This document shows, piece by piece, positions 12,889 through 14,963 of a stretch of DNA of 14,963 nucleotides. Origin of the DNA: Verrucomicrobiota bacterium (lineage in GTDB: Bacteria; Verrucomicrobiota; Verrucomicrobiia; Opitutales; UBA2995); contig JAPUIL010000135.1 in the NCBI GenBank assembly GCA_027297085.1, positions 1 to 14,963 of the forward strand, written 5' to 3'. Numbering within the stretch: position 1 is the first letter of the stretch; each line of letters opens with the position of its first letter. The notes below the pieces were generated by a model. That model saw only the letters and a list, made by a program, of their open reading frames with translations, did not search any database and was not told the origin of the DNA. The translations under genes and the position numbers were made by a program.

Positions 12889-14769
12889 TTAGAGAATTCC
12901 AAAGGCAATGGCTCCCAGGACCACAACTCCGATGGCAAACCAGTAAACGTAGCCACCCAGGCTACCCACATGCAAAGAGCGGGAAATTATCCCAAACAAC
13001 CCTATAACTCCGGCGGTGCCGCGAACCATAAAACCCGATATAAAAAGTTGGTCTAGAAAGCTCAGAATCAAGGCAACTCGATCCTGAACCTTGTCCACAT
13101 ACCAATCGTAAAGTGCATCGAAATACAACCGCGCAGCCAGGGCTTTGAAAATGCCCGGTGCCACAGCTTCAAGTGTATCGGAATCCTTGTTGGGATTCCA
13201 AACCAGCCAGGCGATTACAATTCCGCCCAATGAAAATGCGGTCCCGGTTATTATCATTAAGGTCTTAAAAGAACCTTCGGCGTGCGGGAGCGCCTGAATC
13301 ACAGAATCAAATGCATGTCCGAAGAACCAGGTGTACCCACCAATCACTGACAACACTGCCAGGATTATGAGTGGGAGAACGATGGCTGGTCCATTCTCCC
13401 TGGCGTGCTCGGCATTTTCAGACCGGGGTTTGCCAAAAAAGGTCACTACTAACAGCCGGCCCATGTAAAGACCAGTCAGCGCTGCAGTCGCCAGCAGGAT
13501 ATAGTAAACGGCCTTATAGCCGGAATCGTGGGCCAGGTGCAAAATCGTATCCTTACTGAAGAATCCGGCCAGGAAAGGAAATCCTCCAATTGCCAGCACC
13601 CCGATCCCAAAGGTTGCGAAGGTCAGCTTCATTCTCCCGGACAAGCCACCCAGCTTGTAGATGTCCTGCTCATGATGACAGGCGTGAATGATGGATCCGG
13701 AATTGAGGAAGAGTAAGGATTTGAAAAAGGCGTGAGTCGTCAGGTGAAACATGGCCACAGCAGCGCCGGTGGCAATCACAGTGCTACCCGCAGGACCATG
13801 GAACGAGTCTTTGGCGCCCAGACCAAGTGCCGCTACCATATAGCCGAGTTGGGACAGGGTGGAAAAGGCCAACAGCTTTTTGATGTCGTTCTGGCCGAAC
13901 GCAACCAGGGCCGCGAATGCGGCGGTGATGGTGCCCACCCACATAACCACATACAATGCATCGGGCGTCATCAGGAAGTAGACTCGGGCTGTAAAATAAA
14001 TACCGGCCGCCACCATCGTCGCAGCGTGAATAAGAGCGGAGATGGGAGTCGGGCCTTCCATCGCGTCAGGCAACCAAACATGAAGGGGCATCTGCGCAGA
14101 CTTTCCGAGAACGCCACAAAAAAGCAGCAGCCCCATCGAGGTCGATATTAGTTGCGCATTTTCTCCCGCCAATTCCGCCAGCTCTACCAGATCGAAAGTT
14201 CCAAACTGCCAGTAGACAAAAATAATCCCTAACAGGAATCCAAAGTCCCCTACCCGGTTGACAATAAACGCCTTCTTGGAAGCAGCCACTGCCGAGGGTT
14301 TGTCGAAGTAGTGATTGATCAGCACGTAGGAGCTAAAACCAACCAGCTCCCAGAATACAAAGATCATCACCAGGTTATCAGCCAGAACTATCCCCAACAT
14401 GGAAAACATGAAGATGGATAATCCGGCAAAGAAACGAGCCTTCCCCGGATCATCCTTCATGTATCCAAGACTGAATACCTGAACGAGAAGCCCCACAATT
14501 ATGAGCACTAAAAGCATCAGAGCTGCCAGGTCATCGAAGAGGACTCCAAAGGTGAACTGAAACTTATCTCCTAGCGAGAGCCAAGGTACTGACCAAGAAC
14601 TCCGCTGACCGCTGTAGATTAGATAAAGGCCTATACCTGAGAAGACTAAAGCGGAAATCACGGAGAACCCAGCTGCCAGATTGTGCTTCTTGCGCAGGAA
14701 ACAGGCGATGATGCCTGCCGTCACCAGGGGCAATAAAAACAACAGCTGATATAATGACGATGCCTCCAT
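12889..14769 (-). CDS. nuoL: NADH-quinone oxidoreductase subunit L
   Basis: Distal antiporter-like proton-pumping subunit of complex I, 626 residues, with the long C-terminal lateral helix and final anchor expected of NuoL. Channel and linking residues are all present: E141 in VFWELVGFSSY, D175 in NRVGDFGF, K223 in VLGKSAQMPLHVWLPDAMEG, H248 in SALIHAATMVAAG, H342, H346 and K350 in FHLTTHAFFK, and K406-D407 in LAGFFSKDTIL. The quinone-oxidoreductase-type PLHVWLPDAMEGPTPISALI block is nearly canonical. One base separates the nuoK stop from the ATG (TAG-T-ATG), with no Shine-Dalgarno sequence, so translational coupling is likely. Order K-L-M-N matches the standard nuo operon. No abnormality is seen. 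Confidence 0.96.
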   Translation of the reverse strand: MEASSLYQLLFLLPLVTAGIIACFLRKKHNLAAGFSVISALVFSGIGLYLIYSGQRSSWSVPWLSLGDKFQFTFGVLFDDLAALMLLVLIIVGLLVQVFSLGYMKDDPGKARFFAGLSIFMFSMLGIVLADNLVMIFVFWELVGFSSYVLINHYFDKPSAVAASKKAFIVNRVGDFGFLLGIIFVYWQFGTFDLVELAELAGENAQLISTSMGLLLFCGVLGKSAQMPLHVWLPDAMEGPTPISALIHAATMVAAGIYFTARVYFLMTPDALYVVMWVGTITAAFAALVAFGQNDIKKLLAFSTLSQLGYMVAALGLGAKDSFHGPAGSTVIATGAAVAMFHLTTHAFFKSLLFLNSGSIIHACHHEQDIYKLGGLSGRMKLTFATFGIGVLAIGGFPFLAGFFSKDTILHLAHDSGYKAVYYILLATAALTGLYMGRLLVVTFFGKPRSENAEHARENGPAIVLPLIILAVLSVIGGYTWFFGHAFDSVIQALPHAEGSFKTLMIITGTAFSLGGIVIAWLVWNPNKDSDTLEAVAPGIFKALAARLYFDALYDWYVDKVQDRVALILSFLDQLFISGFMVRGTAGVIGLFGIISRSLHVGSLGGYVYWFAIGVVVLGAIAFGIL

Positions 14770-14770
14770 A

Positions 14771-14963
14771 CTAGTGCTTCAACGCATTGAGTTCCTCGAC
14801 ATACACCGTCTGCCGTTTACGGAACAGCGCCACGATGATTGCCAGCCCCACAGCTACTTCAGCGGCGGCTACCGTTATTATAAAAAAGACCAGCAGGTTA
14901 CCATCCATAGTCCCATTGAATTGGGAAAAAGCAACCAGGGCGAGATTCACACCATTGAGCATG
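14771..14963 (-). CDS. nuoK: NADH-quinone oxidoreductase subunit K, C-terminal part
   Basis: The window edge cuts the gene, and about 63 codons of the 3' end are visible. The visible protein begins within the second helix ([12 protein letters not shown], which in full-length NuoK follows the EIM-type glutamate). It then has a loop and the third helix [20 protein letters not shown], carrying the conserved membrane glutamate (E35 of the visible part, corresponding to E72 of E. coli NuoK), and ends in a basic tail, [17 protein letters not shown]. The first visible ATG is almost certainly internal, not the start. Full-length NuoK has about 100 residues and three helices and links the quinone end of complex I to the antiporter subunits. 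It is one base upstream of nuoL. Confidence 0.93.
   Translation of the reverse strand, partial: MLNGVNLALVAFSQFNGTMDGNLLVFFIITVAAAEVAVGLAIIVALFRKRQTVYVEELNALKH

Noticed and set aside
13732..14151. 139-codon open frame on the plus strand
   Set aside because: Antisense to nuoL over its conserved channel region; low-complexity composition typical of a shadow frame.
1..14963. CRISPR array, tRNA or rRNA gene
   Set aside because: No regularly spaced direct repeats, no tRNA cloverleaf with CCA-type end and no conserved rRNA sequence were recognised by eye on either strand.

Overview
The window is a compact piece of a bacterial chromosome, about half G+C. It carries housekeeping genes, mostly on the minus strand, with a small accessory patch at the left end. 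The sequence does not name the organism. The best guess is a Verrucomicrobiota-type (Opitutia-like) or related PVC-superphylum bacterium. The reasons are a small coiled-coil protein directly behind comEC, a double-length ThyX-like protein, a NuoM of the 'FPFHSWAP' type, and many genes without a recognisable Shine-Dalgarno sequence. This placement rests on memory of similar genomes and is only moderately secure.

Left accessory patch (1-1211): a ~211-bp element bounded by 17-bp inverted repeats (16/17 identical) that resemble IS4-family ends, with further repeats inside it. It is followed by a type II toxin-antitoxin pair (VapB-like ribbon-helix-helix antitoxin and VapC-like PIN-domain toxin) with its own promoter/operator. 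After the pair comes a non-coding stretch with a REP-like dispersed repeat.

Centre-left (1212-5034, minus): lpdA (E3 dihydrolipoamide dehydrogenase), then a tight run rarA - secreted protein of unknown function - small holin-like membrane protein. rarA is divergent from comEC (plus). A perfect 8-bp-arm palindrome lies between them and may be an operator. comEC encodes a DNA-uptake channel lacking the C-terminal metallo-beta-lactamase domain and is followed one base later by a 98-aa coiled-coil gene. That gene converges on an EEP-family phosphodiesterase/nuclease gene, and the two stop codons share a TTAA.

Centre-right (7077-9662, minus): a run of a double ThyX-like gene, a small secreted protein and the EEP-family protein. 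In the ThyX-like protein the family signature appears split between the two halves, which is the most unusual thing in the window.

Right (9744-14963, minus): the distal end of a respiratory complex I operon in canonical order, nuoK (cut by the window edge), nuoL, nuoM, nuoN. These encode the quinone-proximal small subunit and the three antiporter-like proton-pumping subunits. NuoM lacks the usual mid-membrane lysine of TM7 and has an extra lysine next to the TM8 one, while NuoL and NuoN keep their full sets of channel residues. LpdA feeds NADH from 2-oxoacid oxidation to such a complex, but nothing in the window links the two genetically.
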